Notes: generated from the letters alone by a model not told the origin. Positions 12,779 to 21,362 are shown, counted from the stretch's first letter. The stretch is 64,000 nucleotides of DNA from Paucibacter sp. DJ2R-2 (GCF_025717675.1 NZ_JAJIRT010000001.1:124001-188000), one strand, 5' to 3'. Program-made: numbers and translations.

Positions 12779-12810
12779 CATTTGAAACCCTGGAGTGAGT
12801 CCAGAGTCAA
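12779..12810 (-). promoter_or_regulatory. MerR/ZntR-type promoter-operator of zntA
   Basis: On the minus strand, -35 TTGACT (12805-12810) is followed by a dyad, ACTCTGGA then TCCAGGGT (12787-12807). A -10-like TCAAAT (12780-12785) lies 19 bases from the -35. The overlong spacer containing the dyad is the hallmark of MerR-family activation, and the half-sites closely resemble the E. coli zntA operator. No MerR-family gene is in the window. Confidence 0.7.
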
Positions 12811-12830
12811 GCGCATCGCTGGTTTTTACT

Positions 12831-12859
12831 TTTCGATATTTCCATAGATATGGAATAAT
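12831..12859 (+). promoter_or_regulatory. arsR promoter with ArsR-type operator
   Basis: A perfect inverted repeat TTCCATA-GA-TATGGAA (12840-12855) lies between a weak -35 TTTCGA (12831-12836) and a -10 AATAAT (12854-12859), 17 bases apart. Binding of ArsR there would block RNA polymerase. This is typical autorepression for the ArsR family. The start point would fall at or just before the arsR ATG at 12867. Confidence 0.55.
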
Positions 12860-12866
12860 AAATTCC

Positions 12867-13190
12867 ATGCCTGAAGAACACGTCATCCGCGCCCTCGCCG
12901 CCCTGGCCCAAAGCCACCGCCTGCGCATCTTTCGCCTGCTGGTGGTGGCCGGTCAGGACGGCCTGACGCCCGGTGCACTGGCCGAAGCCCTGGGCCTGCC
13001 GGCGGCCACCCTGTCGTTTCACCTCAAGGAACTCAGCAACGCCGGCCTGCTCAGCCAGGAGCGCCTGGGCCGAAACCTGGTCTACCGCGCCGACTTTGCG
13101 CAGATGAACGGCCTGCTGGCCTACCTCGGCGAAAACTGCTGCCAGGGCCAGGACTGTTTGCAGCCCAAGCCGCTGGACTGCGGATGCTGA
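12867..13190 (+). CDS. arsR: ArsR-family As(III)-responsive repressor
   Basis: This is a 107-residue winged-helix repressor. The recognition helix region reads LAEALGLPAATLSFHLKEL, and the wing is ERLGRNLVYRADF. The C terminus has adjacent cysteines C91-C92 and C97, then C105 and C107. A CC plus downstream Cys arrangement is the As(III) site of the Acidithiobacillus-type ArsR, distinct from the ELCVC site of plasmid R773 ArsR, which this protein lacks. It should release DNA when arsenite binds and so derepress arsC-aqpS-arsH. It diverges from zntA. The in-frame frame extends upstream to 12795 through the promoter, so the ATG at 12867 is preferred. Confidence 0.88.
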   Translation: MPEEHVIRALAALAQSHRLRIFRLLVVAGQDGLTPGALAEALGLPAATLSFHLKELSNAGLLSQERLGRNLVYRADFAQMNGLLAYLGENCCQGQDCLQPKPLDCGC

Positions 13191-13202
13191 GTGGGGAAGG
13201 TG

Positions 13203-13352
13203 AACGAGTGAACAGGTGAACGGGTGAACTCAAGCCGCCCCCTCACGACTCACGACTCACGACTCACGACTCACGACTCACGACTCACGACTCACGACTC
13301 ACGATTCACGATTCACGATTCACGATTCACCCATTCACCCATTCACCTGTTC
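13203..13352. repeat. 7-bp tandem repeat array with inverted flanking arms
   Basis: Eight exact copies of TCACGAC (13243-13298) are followed by four of TCACGAT (13299-13326). On the left, 13203-13230 is built of GTGAAC-type units (GAACAGGTGAACGGGTGAAC). On the right, 13327-13352 is their inverse (TTCACCCATTCACCTGTTCA). The array lies between the arsR stop and the arsC ATG, so it would be transcribed in the leader of arsC. Copy number can change by slippage. Confidence 0.9.
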
Positions 13353-13361
13353 AACCAAGCC

Positions 13362-13868
13362 ATGACCACCCACGTCCTCATCCTCTGCACCCACAACTCC
13401 GCGCGCAGCGTGCTCAGCGAAGGCATGCTCAATCACTGGGCCCAAAAGCTCGGCCGGGATGTGCGCGCCCACAGTGCCGGCAGCGCGCCCAGCGGAAGGC
13501 TCAACCGCTTCGCGCTGGAAGCATTGACGAATGCCAGCGTCGATGTCGCGGGCTACCGCAGCAAGAGCTGGGACGAGTTCACGGGCCCGGAGGCGCCGCC
13601 GCTGTCCATCGTCATCACCGTCTGCGACAGCGCCGCGGCCGAAACCTGCCCGGTGTTTTTCTCCGGCAGCGAGCAGCCGCCGGTACAGGTGCATTGGGGC
13701 TACCCCGACCCGTCGAACGCCGAGGGCGGCGACGAGGGCAAGCGCCGCGCTTTCGAGCTGACCCGCCAGGCCATCGCCTACCGCATGCTGCAGCTGCTGG
13801 CCCTGCCGCTGGAGCGCCTGCGCAGCGCCGAGCTGGCCGCGGCACTGCAAACCATTGCGCGCAGCTGA
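13362..13868 (+). CDS. arsC: Arsenate reductase, low-molecular-weight phosphatase type
   Basis: This protein reduces arsenate to arsenite in the cytoplasm. It has 168 residues in the LMW protein tyrosine phosphatase fold. The P-loop CX5R is CTHNSAR (C9 to R15). Further cysteines C88 and C96 lie where thioredoxin-linked ArsC proteins keep their relay pair, though the spacing is 8 rather than 7. The typical CTGNSARS has His in place of Gly here. A thioredoxin- or glutaredoxin-linked mechanism is inferred. The frame is open upstream to 13224 through the 7-bp repeats. That extension is repetitive and not family-like, and the ATG at 13362 matches the family start. aqpS follows after 21 bases. Confidence 0.85.
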   Translation: MTTHVLILCTHNSARSVLSEGMLNHWAQKLGRDVRAHSAGSAPSGRLNRFALEALTNASVDVAGYRSKSWDEFTGPEAPPLSIVITVCDSAAAETCPVFFSGSEQPPVQVHWGYPDPSNAEGGDEGKRRAFELTRQAIAYRMLQLLALPLERLRSAELAAALQTIARS

Positions 13869-13889
13869 GTTGACGGAGTCTGCTTCACC

Positions 13890-14558
13890 ATGCACCACCG
13901 CTTGTCGTCTCAAAAGCTGCTGGCCGAAACCCTGGGCACGGCCTTGCTGTTGGCCATCGTCATCGGCTCCGGCATCATGGCCGAGCGCCTGGCCGGCGGC
14001 AATATCGCCCTCGCCCTGCTGGCCAACACGGCCGCCACTGTGGGCGGGCTTTATGTGCTGATCGAGGTTTTCGGCCCCATCAGCGGCGCCCATTTCAACC
14101 CCGCAGTGTCCCTGGTGATGGCCTGGCGCCGCGAGCTGCCCTGGTCCAGCGTGGCGCCCTTCATCGCCGCCCAGTTGCTGGGTGCGCTGCTGGGCGCCTG
14201 GGCGGCCCACGCGATGTTCGAGCTGCCTTTGCTGCAAACAGCGGCCAAGCTGCGCGCCGGTCCGGCGCAATGGCTGGCCGAAGGTATTGCCACCGCCGGC
14301 TTGCTGCTGGTGATCCTGCGCGCGCCGGCAGGCCGTGCCTCGTCCCTGGTGGCGGCCTATATCGGCGCGGCCTACTGGTTCACTGCCTCCACCTCCTTTG
14401 CCAATCCTGCCGCGGTGTTCGGCCGCATGTTCAGCGACAGCTTTGCCGGCATCGCCCCGGCCAGCGCGCCCGGCTTTGTGCTGGCCGAGCTCCTGGGCGC
14501 TGGGCTGGGCCTGGCGCTGCATCACGCCCTTTCACCTCGACCCACACGTCATGACTGA
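13890..14558 (+). CDS. aqpS: Aquaglyceroporin of the arsenic operon (AqpS-like MIP channel)
   Basis: This 222-residue channel has six membrane helices and two half-helix NPA motifs: HFNPAVSL (N70-A72) and [10 protein letters not shown] (N172-A174). Ser/Gly-rich helices ([17 protein letters not shown]) are typical of the MIP family. In Sinorhizobium meliloti an AqpS channel replaces the ArsB/Acr3 pump and lets arsenite made by ArsC flow out. The order arsR-arsC-aqpS-arsH here suggests the same. The [12 protein letters not shown] segment after the second NPA replaces the usual Arg-Ser-Phe-Gly of aquaporins. The last 8 bases overlap arsH. Confidence 0.87.
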   Translation: MHHRLSSQKLLAETLGTALLLAIVIGSGIMAERLAGGNIALALLANTAATVGGLYVLIEVFGPISGAHFNPAVSLVMAWRRELPWSSVAPFIAAQLLGALLGAWAAHAMFELPLLQTAAKLRAGPAQWLAEGIATAGLLLVILRAPAGRASSLVAAYIGAAYWFTASTSFANPAAVFGRMFSDSFAGIAPASAPGFVLAELLGAGLGLALHHALSPRPTRHD

Positions 14559-15285
14559 CTCTCTTCACATCAAGCCAGAGGACTTCCCGGCCCTGGACAC
14601 GGCGCTGTTCCAGCGCCCCAGCCTCGAAGCCTTGCGCCCCGCCAAGGTCAGCTCGCATGCGCCGCGCTTTTTGATGCTCTACGGCTCCCTGCGTGAGCGC
14701 TCCTTCAGCCGCCTGCTGGCCGAAGAAGCCGGGCGCCTGCTGCAAGCCATGGGCGGCGAGGTGCGCTTCTTCAACCCCAGCGGCCTGCCCTTGCCGGACG
14801 ACAGCACGGACAGCCACCCCAAGGTGCAAGAGCTGCGCGAGCTGGTGCTGTGGAGCGAGGGCATGGTCTGGAGCAGCCCCGAGCGCCACGGCGCCATGAC
14901 CGGCGTGATGAAGGCGCAGATCGACTGGATTCCTTTGACCAGCGGCGCCGTGCGCCCGACCCAGGGCAAGACCCTGGCGGTGATGCAGGTCAGCGGCGGC
15001 TCGCAGAGCTTCAATGCCGTGAACCAGCTGCGCGTGCTGGGCCGCTGGATGCGCATGCTGACCATCCCCAACCAGAGCTCGGTGGCCAAGGCTTTCCTCG
15101 AGTTTGACGAGCAGGGGCGAATGAAGCCCTCGGCTTACTACGACCGGGTCGTTGACGTCATGGAGGAACTGTTCAAGTTCACCTTGCTGACGCGCGACAT
15201 CGGGCCCTGTTTGGTGGACCGCTACAGCGAACGCAAGGAAAGCGCTGAGGCCTTGTCGCGACGGGTCAATCAGGCCGCCTTGTAA
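14551..15285 (+). CDS. arsH: ArsH, NADPH-dependent FMN reductase / organoarsenical oxidase
   Basis: ArsH is a tetrameric flavoprotein that oxidises trivalent organoarsenicals and reduces azo dyes, quinones and O2. It has 244 residues, the normal length. The flavodoxin-like core starts with the FMN phosphate loop [16 protein letters not shown] and continues through [21 protein letters not shown], a strongly conserved ArsH block, to [19 protein letters not shown]. The ATG at 14551 overlaps the end of aqpS by 8 bases, consistent with coupled translation. It is the last gene of the ars operon. Confidence 0.93.
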   Translation: MTDSLHIKPEDFPALDTALFQRPSLEALRPAKVSSHAPRFLMLYGSLRERSFSRLLAEEAGRLLQAMGGEVRFFNPSGLPLPDDSTDSHPKVQELRELVLWSEGMVWSSPERHGAMTGVMKAQIDWIPLTSGAVRPTQGKTLAVMQVSGGSQSFNAVNQLRVLGRWMRMLTIPNQSSVAKAFLEFDEQGRMKPSAYYDRVVDVMEELFKFTLLTRDIGPCLVDRYSERKESAEALSRRVNQAAL

Positions 15286-15319
15286 TAAAGCGGCCGGCGC
15301 CCGGAAGTCGATCGGCGAT

Positions 15320-16267
15320 TCAGAGGGCGGCGCTCGTGCCGCTGCGCTGCCGCCTCAGCCACCACCAAGCCGCAGCGCCGAGTGCCGCCAAGGCGGCTAT
15401 ACCGAGGGCCCACCAGCCGGTTTGCGTGCCGGCACTGGCACGCCGCTGCTCGCGCGCCAGCAGCGCATCGCCGAGCTCGCTCATTTCCGCCTGCAAGGCC
15501 TTCTGCTCCGCCTGCAGTGCCACAAACTGGGCCTCGGCCTGCTTGATACGGTCGGGCCGCGGGCCTTCGACGCCGACGGTGGTGCTCGGCATGGCGCCGA
15601 GCGGACCGCCGACATCCAGAGCCATCAAGAGACGGATGCCCGCGAGCGGGGCATACCAATCCGCCGGGCTGCCGCTGGCTGAAGGTGAAACTGCAGCGCT
15701 GCGCTCAGCCAGGCCAGGGTCCAGGCGCAAGGCCGGGCCCTTGTGGCGCAGCACCACCGTCGGCGCTGGCACAGACTGAGGCTTGGTCTTGGCGAAGGCT
15801 GGCGCCGCGGGCGAAGCGGAAAGTTTGGCCGGCGCCGAAGCCGCAGACACCGACGCAGACGCAGACACAGCAGAGGGCAAGGACGGCTCCAGCATCAGGC
15901 TGAACTGCTGGCGCGGGCAACCCAAACTCAAGACCACCACCGGCTCAGCCACCGGCGCATGGGTCTGCACACGCATCAGGATGGCACCGCCGGCCGCCTG
16001 CCAGTCGATGCTGCGCATGAACTCGGCCGGCTTCAGCATGCGCTCACCCACGCTCACATCCACCTTGAAACAAGGGTCGCTCAAGGTCTTGCTGATCTTG
16101 TCGCCGGGCGCCAGCCGCAGGGCAATCTGCACCTGCAAAGGCTGATGCAAGGCGGACTGCAGACGCGGCAGGCTGATCTCAAGCGCTTGACTCGACGCGG
16201 CGGCCATGAGGCCAGCTGCCAGCCAGACCCGAGGGAGGAGATCACGGAAAGTGACGTTATGCAGCAT
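15320..16267 (-). CDS. Secreted/anchored protein with FimV-like N terminus
   Basis: The protein has 315 residues from the ATG at 16267 (a GTG at 16276 is possible). A signal peptide ends near SSQA. The mature start LEISLPRLQSALHQPLQVQIAL resembles the N-terminal domain of FimV/TspA proteins, which are periplasmic and linked to pili or polar organisation. A pair of cysteines (DPCFKV, LGCPRQ), a long Ser/Ala/Pro linker, a short coiled coil (AEAQFVALQAEQKALQAEMSEL in two parts around 255-275) and a C-terminal membrane helix (WWALGIAALAALGAAAWWW) followed by Arg complete it. It lacks the LysM and long cytoplasmic tail of full FimV. The exact role is unknown. Confidence 0.6.
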   Translation of the reverse strand: MLHNVTFRDLLPRVWLAAGLMAAASSQALEISLPRLQSALHQPLQVQIALRLAPGDKISKTLSDPCFKVDVSVGERMLKPAEFMRSIDWQAAGGAILMRVQTHAPVAEPVVVLSLGCPRQQFSLMLEPSLPSAVSASASVSAASAPAKLSASPAAPAFAKTKPQSVPAPTVVLRHKGPALRLDPGLAERSAAVSPSASGSPADWYAPLAGIRLLMALDVGGPLGAMPSTTVGVEGPRPDRIKQAEAQFVALQAEQKALQAEMSELGDALLAREQRRASAGTQTGWWALGIAALAALGAAAWWWLRRQRSGTSAAL

Positions 16268-16429
16268 GCGCACCAAGGCGATTCATGAGGGTGCCGGTAG
16301 CCCGGCTTGAACTGCCTGGGACTCTAGCATGCAAGGCCTGCAACACAGGGTAGTTCCGATGCTGCGCACACCAGCCGATGGCAGGGCAGCCCCACTACAA
16401 TCGCCCGCAGTTCCCACTCGGCCGCGACC

Positions 16430-17623
16430 ATGCTCTCCAAACTCCTGCCTGTGACACGCACCAAGTTTCGCCCGACCGTTCTGGCCAGCCTGCTGGCCCT
16501 GTCTCTAGGCCTGCTGAGCACCGGCCAGGCGCGCGCCGACGATGTGAGTGATGTCCAGGCCCTGCTGGCCGCAGGCAAGGCCGCTGAAGGCCTCAAGAAG
16601 GTCGAGCAGTTGCTGGCCGCCAAACCCGAAGACCCGCGCCTGCGCCTGCAGCGCGGCATTGCCTTGTCTCTGTTGAACCGCAATGCCGAGGCCATCGGCG
16701 TGTTCCAAAAGCTGATTGACAGCCACCCCGAGTTGCCCGGCCCCTACAACAACTTGGCCGTGCTCTACGGCAACCAGGGTGAGTACGAAAAAGCGCGCCA
16801 GGCGCTAGAACTGGCCATCCGCACCAATCCGGCCTACGCGACCGCCTTCCAAAATCTGGGTGACGTCTACGCCCGGCTGGCCGGCCAAGCCTACAAAAAG
16901 GCCCTGGCCCTGGACAAAAGCGACGGCGTGCTGCCGCTGAAGCTGGCGGTGGTGCAGAACATCTTTGAGACCAGCGTGGACCCGCGCAAGCCGGCGACTC
17001 CGGCAGCCAGCCCAGCGCCCGCGCCCTCGCCCGCCGCAGCCCCTGCCGCCCCCGTGGCAACGGCGCCGGCGCCGGCGACCAAGCCCACGCCAGCTCCGAC
17101 TCCAGCGACGGCGACACCGGCACCCGCCCCCGTCGTAGCCGCTGCGCCCACGCCCGCGCCTGCACCAACGCCCAAGCCTGCGGCGGCGCCGATGCCGGCC
17201 CCAGCTCCTGCAGCCCTTGCAGCAGCACCGAGCCCCGCCCCGGTCGCCAAGGCCGAGCCAAGCAAGGCCGAGAGCAGCGCGGCGGCCGACCGCCAGGCGG
17301 TCGAGAACACATTGCAAGCCTGGGCCAAAGCCTGGAGCTCGCGTGATATGAGCGGCTATTACGCGGCCTATGTGCCCGAATTCAAGGGCAAATTGCCCAA
17401 CCGCAAGGCCTGGGAACAAGAGCGTCGCGAACGCATCACCAGCAAAAAGAACATCAAGGTCAAGCTCAGCGACATCAAGATCAAGCTCCAGGGCGACAAA
17501 GCCACGGTCAGCCTGCGCCAGGACTACAGCTCCGACGCACTCAGTGTGAAGAGCAGCAAGAGCTTCACCTTGAGCAAGGGCCGCAGCGGCCGTTGGCAAA
17601 TCGCCGACGAAACCAACCGCTGA
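16430..17623 (+). CDS. Periplasmic TPR protein with NTF2-like C-terminal domain
   Basis: The protein has 397 residues. A signal peptide (LLALSLGLLSTGQARA) precedes three or four tetratricopeptide repeats (about 38-160; for example PGPYNNLAVLYGNQGEYEKARQ). A low-complexity Pro/Ala linker of about 100 residues (about 185-285) separates these from a C-terminal domain (about 285-397) with AWAKAWSSRDMSGYYAAYVPEF and GRWQIADE, which resembles the NTF2/SnoaL-like domains attached to L,D-transpeptidases. The next gene, 74 bases downstream, is such a transpeptidase and ends with a related domain (AFEQWQQARLRQDAAALRQLYEP, ending GQWKIFFD). A shared envelope role is likely. Confidence 0.75.
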   Translation: MLSKLLPVTRTKFRPTVLASLLALSLGLLSTGQARADDVSDVQALLAAGKAAEGLKKVEQLLAAKPEDPRLRLQRGIALSLLNRNAEAIGVFQKLIDSHPELPGPYNNLAVLYGNQGEYEKARQALELAIRTNPAYATAFQNLGDVYARLAGQAYKKALALDKSDGVLPLKLAVVQNIFETSVDPRKPATPAASPAPAPSPAAAPAAPVATAPAPATKPTPAPTPATATPAPAPVVAAAPTPAPAPTPKPAAAPMPAPAPAALAAAPSPAPVAKAEPSKAESSAAADRQAVENTLQAWAKAWSSRDMSGYYAAYVPEFKGKLPNRKAWEQERRERITSKKNIKVKLSDIKIKLQGDKATVSLRQDYSSDALSVKSSKSFTLSKGRSGRWQIADETNR

Positions 17624-17697
17624 ACCGAAGCCGCACTGAGCTCAGAGCACTCACCACCAGCGCAAGTCACCGCCTTTTTCTGTTGTCCACTGTTTCC

Positions 17698-19053
17698 ATG
17701 CCGGCCCCCAACTCCGATCTTGACCGTTTGACCGAGCGCCTGTCGGTACGGCGCCGCCGCAAAGAGCGCCGGCGGCAGCTGCTGATCGCCGGTCTGGCGA
17801 CCACGCTGCTGAGCGTCATCGGTACGGTGGGCTTTGTCTCCGCCCGCGCCAAATTCAGCGCCGCCGACTCGCTGGACGGCAAGGTCAGCTCCAGCGCCGG
17901 GCATGGCCAGATCGGCCCAGATCTGCTGACGGCCCAGCTCGACGGAGACACGCCGGAAAGCCAGCTGATTCAGGTCTACCAGCTGCTGGCAAAAGGCGAA
18001 GAAGGCAGGGCCTTTGCCTTGGTCGAGCACCTGGTGCGCCGGCAACCCGATTTCGCTCTGGCCCAAATGGTCTACGGCAGCTTGCTGCTGGCGCGCAGCG
18101 GCCAGGGAGAAGCGCTGGAGCGCCAATTGGCAGCCAGCGGCAAAAAGCTCGACCCAGCCACGCTGCTGCGCACCGAGGCGCGCCTGCGCCTGGCCGCCCT
18201 GGTCGAGCGCCCGCCGCAAGACGCCCTGCCCGAGCAGATGTTCGGCCTGTCACCCAGCGTGCGCCACGCCATCATGGTGGACACCAGCCGCGCGCGCCTC
18301 TATCTGTTCGAGAACAGCGCCAACGGCGTGCGCCTGCTGCGCGACAGCTACATCTCGATTGGCAAGCTGGGCACCGGCAAGCTGGTCGAAGGCGACCAAC
18401 GCACGCCACTGGGCACCTACTACGTCGGCCCGCGCCGCGATGAGGCCGCTTCGCGCTACGGCGCCGCCGCACTGCCCTTGAATTACCCGAACGAGATCGA
18501 CCGCTTGGCCGGCCGCGGCGGCACCAGCATCTGGCTGCACGGCGAGCGCAGCGGCAACTACGCGCGCAGCCCGCAGTCCACCGACGGCTGCATCGTGCTC
18601 AGCAATGACGAGATGCGCCTGCTGGCCGAAACCGTGACGCCGCGCGAAACGCCGGTGCTGGTGATGGACAAAATCCGCTGGGTCAAAAAGAGCAGCGTCA
18701 GCAGCCCGCCTGCGCTGGATGCCGGCTTTGAGTCGGCCTTCGAGCAGTGGCAGCAGGCACGCCTGCGCCAGGACGCAGCCGCTTTGCGCCAGCTCTACGA
18801 GCCGGGGCTGCAGCGCGGCTCGGACAGCAGCAGCGACAAGCTGGCCAGCAATCTGGCCCGCATGGCCAAGCAGGAGTTGCCGCTGCAATCACTGGAGCGC
18901 CTGAGCGTGCTGCCGGGTCAGCATGCCGAGCCGGTGCTCATCGTCACCTACCGCGAACTCAGCGCCCAGGATGATCGCGCCCGCCTCAAGCGCCAGTACT
19001 GGCGCGCGCAGAACGGGCAATGGAAGATTTTCTTCGACGGCATCGTCGGTTGA
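17698..19053 (+). CDS. L,D-transpeptidase (YkuD/ErfK family)
   Basis: This enzyme forms 3-3 peptidoglycan cross-links or attaches proteins to peptidoglycan in the periplasm. It has 451 residues. An N-terminal membrane anchor (about 27-48, LLIAGLATTLLSVIGTVGFV) is followed by a TPR-like helical region (about 88-180). The YkuD catalytic domain (about 188-318) has the family signature: H281 in IWLHGERSGNY and the catalytic C298 in STDGCIVLSNDEM. A C-terminal NTF2-like domain (about 340-451) matches that of the upstream TPR protein. The frame is open upstream to 17593, overlapping the TPR gene, but the ATG at 17698 begins just before the basic cluster and membrane anchor. Confidence 0.88.
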   Translation: MPAPNSDLDRLTERLSVRRRRKERRRQLLIAGLATTLLSVIGTVGFVSARAKFSAADSLDGKVSSSAGHGQIGPDLLTAQLDGDTPESQLIQVYQLLAKGEEGRAFALVEHLVRRQPDFALAQMVYGSLLLARSGQGEALERQLAASGKKLDPATLLRTEARLRLAALVERPPQDALPEQMFGLSPSVRHAIMVDTSRARLYLFENSANGVRLLRDSYISIGKLGTGKLVEGDQRTPLGTYYVGPRRDEAASRYGAAALPLNYPNEIDRLAGRGGTSIWLHGERSGNYARSPQSTDGCIVLSNDEMRLLAETVTPRETPVLVMDKIRWVKKSSVSSPPALDAGFESAFEQWQQARLRQDAAALRQLYEPGLQRGSDSSSDKLASNLARMAKQELPLQSLERLSVLPGQHAEPVLIVTYRELSAQDDRARLKRQYWRAQNGQWKIFFDGIVG

Positions 19054-19179
19054 AGCGGGCAAGAGGCCCGGCCCCTGCGCTGAACTAAAATACGCAACTG
19101 CGCCCTCATTCTTGATGGCGCCGCACCCCGGGCTGCGCTGACGCAGCCCTCCGATTCACGCAGCCCCTGGACAAATACC

Positions 19180-19581
19180 ATGCAACGCTGTGTTCTCCGT
19201 GCTCTGCTGCTCGCAGCGGGTGCCAGTCTGGCGCTGAGCGCTCCTTTTGTTGCGCAAGCGCAAACCCACCGCCAGTTCAGCCCGCAAACCTTGCGCGGTG
19301 AGTTCTTGCTGGTGCAAACACCCGATGTGCTGCTCAACGGCAAGCCGAGCAAGCTTTCGCCCGGCACCCGCGTGTATGGCGACACCAACCTGCTGCAGCA
19401 ACCGGCCAGCCTGGCGGGCCAAAAGCGGACCGTGCACTACACCGTGGCACCTGATGGCCAGATCCTCGATGTCTGGCTGCTGAACCCCGTCGAGCTGGCC
19501 AACAAGACCTGGCCCCGCACGCCGCTGGAAGCCGCCAGCTGGACCTTCGAGCCCGGCACGCAGACCTGGCTCATGCGCTGA
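19180..19581 (+). CDS. Hypothetical secreted protein
   Basis: The protein has 133 residues with a clear signal peptide (cleavage near AQAQ at about 28). The mature part is beta-rich and ordinary in composition: [26 protein letters not shown] and [21 protein letters not shown]. It has no cysteines after the signal. No family is recognised beyond a general Burkholderiales look. It sits 70 bases before miaB on the same strand and could be co-transcribed with it. A -10-like TAAAAT lies at about 19086. Confidence 0.65.
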   Translation: MQRCVLRALLLAAGASLALSAPFVAQAQTHRQFSPQTLRGEFLLVQTPDVLLNGKPSKLSPGTRVYGDTNLLQQPASLAGQKRTVHYTVAPDGQILDVWLLNPVELANKTWPRTPLEAASWTFEPGTQTWLMR

Positions 19582-19651
19582 GCGCCCGCAGCGTCCTTGC
19601 ATCCGGCTGGCCGCGCGCGCCAGCCCACCCTCTTTTTTCCTGAGTCCCGCC

Positions 19652-21016
19652 ATGAGCAGCAACACCCCGTCCCCCAAGAAAGTCTTCATCAAAACCTTCG
19701 GCTGCCAGATGAACGAGTACGACTCGGGCAAGATGGCCGATGTGCTGGGCGCCGCCCAGGGCTACGAGAAGACCGACGACGTCGAGCAGGCCGACCTGAT
19801 CCTCTTCAACACCTGCTCGGTGCGCGAGAAGGCCCAAGAGAAGGTGTTCAGCGACCTGGGCCGCGTCAAGCACCTGAAGGAAAAAGGCGTGCTGATCGGT
19901 GTGGGCGGCTGCGTGGCCTCGCAAGAGGGTGCGGCCATCATCGAGCGCGCACCCTATGTGGATGTGGTCTTCGGCCCGCAGACCCTGCACCGCCTGCCGC
20001 AGATGCTGGCCGCGCGCCGCGAAGAGCGCCGCCCGCAGGTGGACATCAGCTTCCCCGAGATCGAGAAGTTCGACCACCTGCCGCCGGCCAAGGTCGAGGG
20101 CGCCTCGGCTTTCGTGTCCATCATGGAAGGCTGCTCCAAGTACTGCAGCTATTGCGTCGTGCCCTACACCCGCGGCGAAGAAGTCTCGCGCCCCTTTGAC
20201 GATGTGCTGACCGAGATCGCCGGCCTGGCCGACCAGGGCGTGGTGGAGTTCAATCTGCTGGGCCAGAACGTCAATGCCTACCGCGGCAAGATGGGTGACA
20301 CGAGTGAATTTGCCGACCTGGCCCTGCTGCTCGAGTACGCGGCCGAGATCCCCGGCATCGAACGCCTGCGCTTCACCACCAGCCACCCGAACGAGTTCAG
20401 CCAGCGCCTGATCGAGGCCTACGGCAAGGTGCCGCAGCTGGTCAACCACCTGCACCTGCCGGTCCAGCATGGCAGCGACCGCATCCTGATGGCCATGAAG
20501 CGCGGCTACACCGCCCTGGAGTTCAAGAGCACGATCAAGAAGCTGCGTGCCATCCGCCCGGACATCCGCATCGCCAGCGATTTCATCGTCGGCTTCCCCG
20601 GCGAGACCGAAGAAGACCATGCCAAGCTGATGAAGCTGGTGCACGACATCGGCTTCGACGCGTCCTTCAGCTTCATCTTCAGCCCACGCCCGGGCACGCC
20701 CGCCGCGGCGCTGGAAGACACCACGCCCTATGAAGTCAAAGTCAAGCGCCTGCAGGAACTGCAAGCGGTGATCGAGGCCAACACCCTGGCCATCAGCGAA
20801 ACCATGGTCGGCACAACCCAGCGCATCCTCGTCACCGGCAATGCCCGCAAGGACGCCAGCGAGCTGATGGGCCGCACCGAGTGCAACCGCATCGTCAATT
20901 TCAAGGGTCAGCCGCGCTTGATGAATCAGCTGGTCGATGTGCGCATCACCCAGGCCTTTGCACACTCGCTGCGCGCCGAGGTGCTGACCTCGGAGACTGT
21001 CAGCGTCCCGGCCTGA
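19652..21016 (+). CDS. miaB: tRNA-2-methylthio-N6-dimethylallyladenosine synthase MiaB
   Basis: MiaB is a radical-SAM enzyme that adds a methylthio group to i6A37 of tRNAs. It has 454 residues, the usual length. The N-terminal methylthiotransferase domain has the second cluster's cysteines C18, C55 and C87 ([25 protein letters not shown]). The radical-SAM cluster is CSKYCSYC (C161, C165, C168). A TRAM domain closes the C terminus. It overlaps the convergent membrane-protein gene by 17 bases. Confidence 0.97.
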   Translation: MSSNTPSPKKVFIKTFGCQMNEYDSGKMADVLGAAQGYEKTDDVEQADLILFNTCSVREKAQEKVFSDLGRVKHLKEKGVLIGVGGCVASQEGAAIIERAPYVDVVFGPQTLHRLPQMLAARREERRPQVDISFPEIEKFDHLPPAKVEGASAFVSIMEGCSKYCSYCVVPYTRGEEVSRPFDDVLTEIAGLADQGVVEFNLLGQNVNAYRGKMGDTSEFADLALLLEYAAEIPGIERLRFTTSHPNEFSQRLIEAYGKVPQLVNHLHLPVQHGSDRILMAMKRGYTALEFKSTIKKLRAIRPDIRIASDFIVGFPGETEEDHAKLMKLVHDIGFDASFSFIFSPRPGTPAAALEDTTPYEVKVKRLQELQAVIEANTLAISETMVGTTQRILVTGNARKDASELMGRTECNRIVNFKGQPRLMNQLVDVRITQAFAHSLRAEVLTSETVSVPA

Positions 21017-21362
21017 AGCTCAATATGCATTGCGGCAGGCTGATGCCCAAGAGCATCAGCCCGTAGCCCAACATCTTGCCGTCCCGGCCCAGCAGCACCA
21101 GGGCCAGGATCAGGCCCGCGCTGCCGCCCCAGCCGCCCCAGACCGTCAGCCGCCGCCAGGCCAAGGCCTTGAGCTCGCGCCGCCACAACAGCTTGGCGCC
21201 GGCCGCCATCAGCGCCGCCACCGCCCAGGCGGGCAGGAAGAAATTGCTCAGGTGCCAGAAGGCGTCCAGGGGATTCAAGGTGGCGGTGCTCGCAAGCTGG
21301 CGGTTCGTCGGGACGGGGTTTGCTTGATGTGCATCAAGCTTTTCCGGCGCATCCATGGCCAT
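21000..21362 (-). CDS. Hypothetical small membrane protein
   Basis: The protein has 120 residues. After a polar N terminus come three hydrophobic helices at about 40-57 ([19 protein letters not shown]), 73-88 ([16 protein letters not shown]) and 95-112 ([17 protein letters not shown]). No family is recognised. It converges on miaB with a 17-base overlap and diverges from hemA, whose ATG is 42 bases away. Regular hydrophobic periodicity and position between two real genes support coding. Confidence 0.6.
   Translation of the reverse strand: MAMDAPEKLDAHQANPVPTNRQLASTATLNPLDAFWHLSNFFLPAWAVAALMAAGAKLLWRRELKALAWRRLTVWGGWGGSAGLILALVLLGRDGKMLGYGLMLLGISLPQCILSFRPGR

Noticed and set aside
10613-12847. 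Plus-strand open frame opposite zntA
   Set aside because: It is antisense to a complete P-type ATPase and has no family signal.
13243-13326. Possible CRISPR array
   Set aside because: The units are contiguous 7-bp repeats with no spacers and no cas genes nearby.
13224-13361. N-terminal extension of ArsC
   Set aside because: The frame is open only because three 7-bp units make seven codons. The encoded THDSRLT repeats are not ArsC-like, and the ATG at 13362 matches the family.
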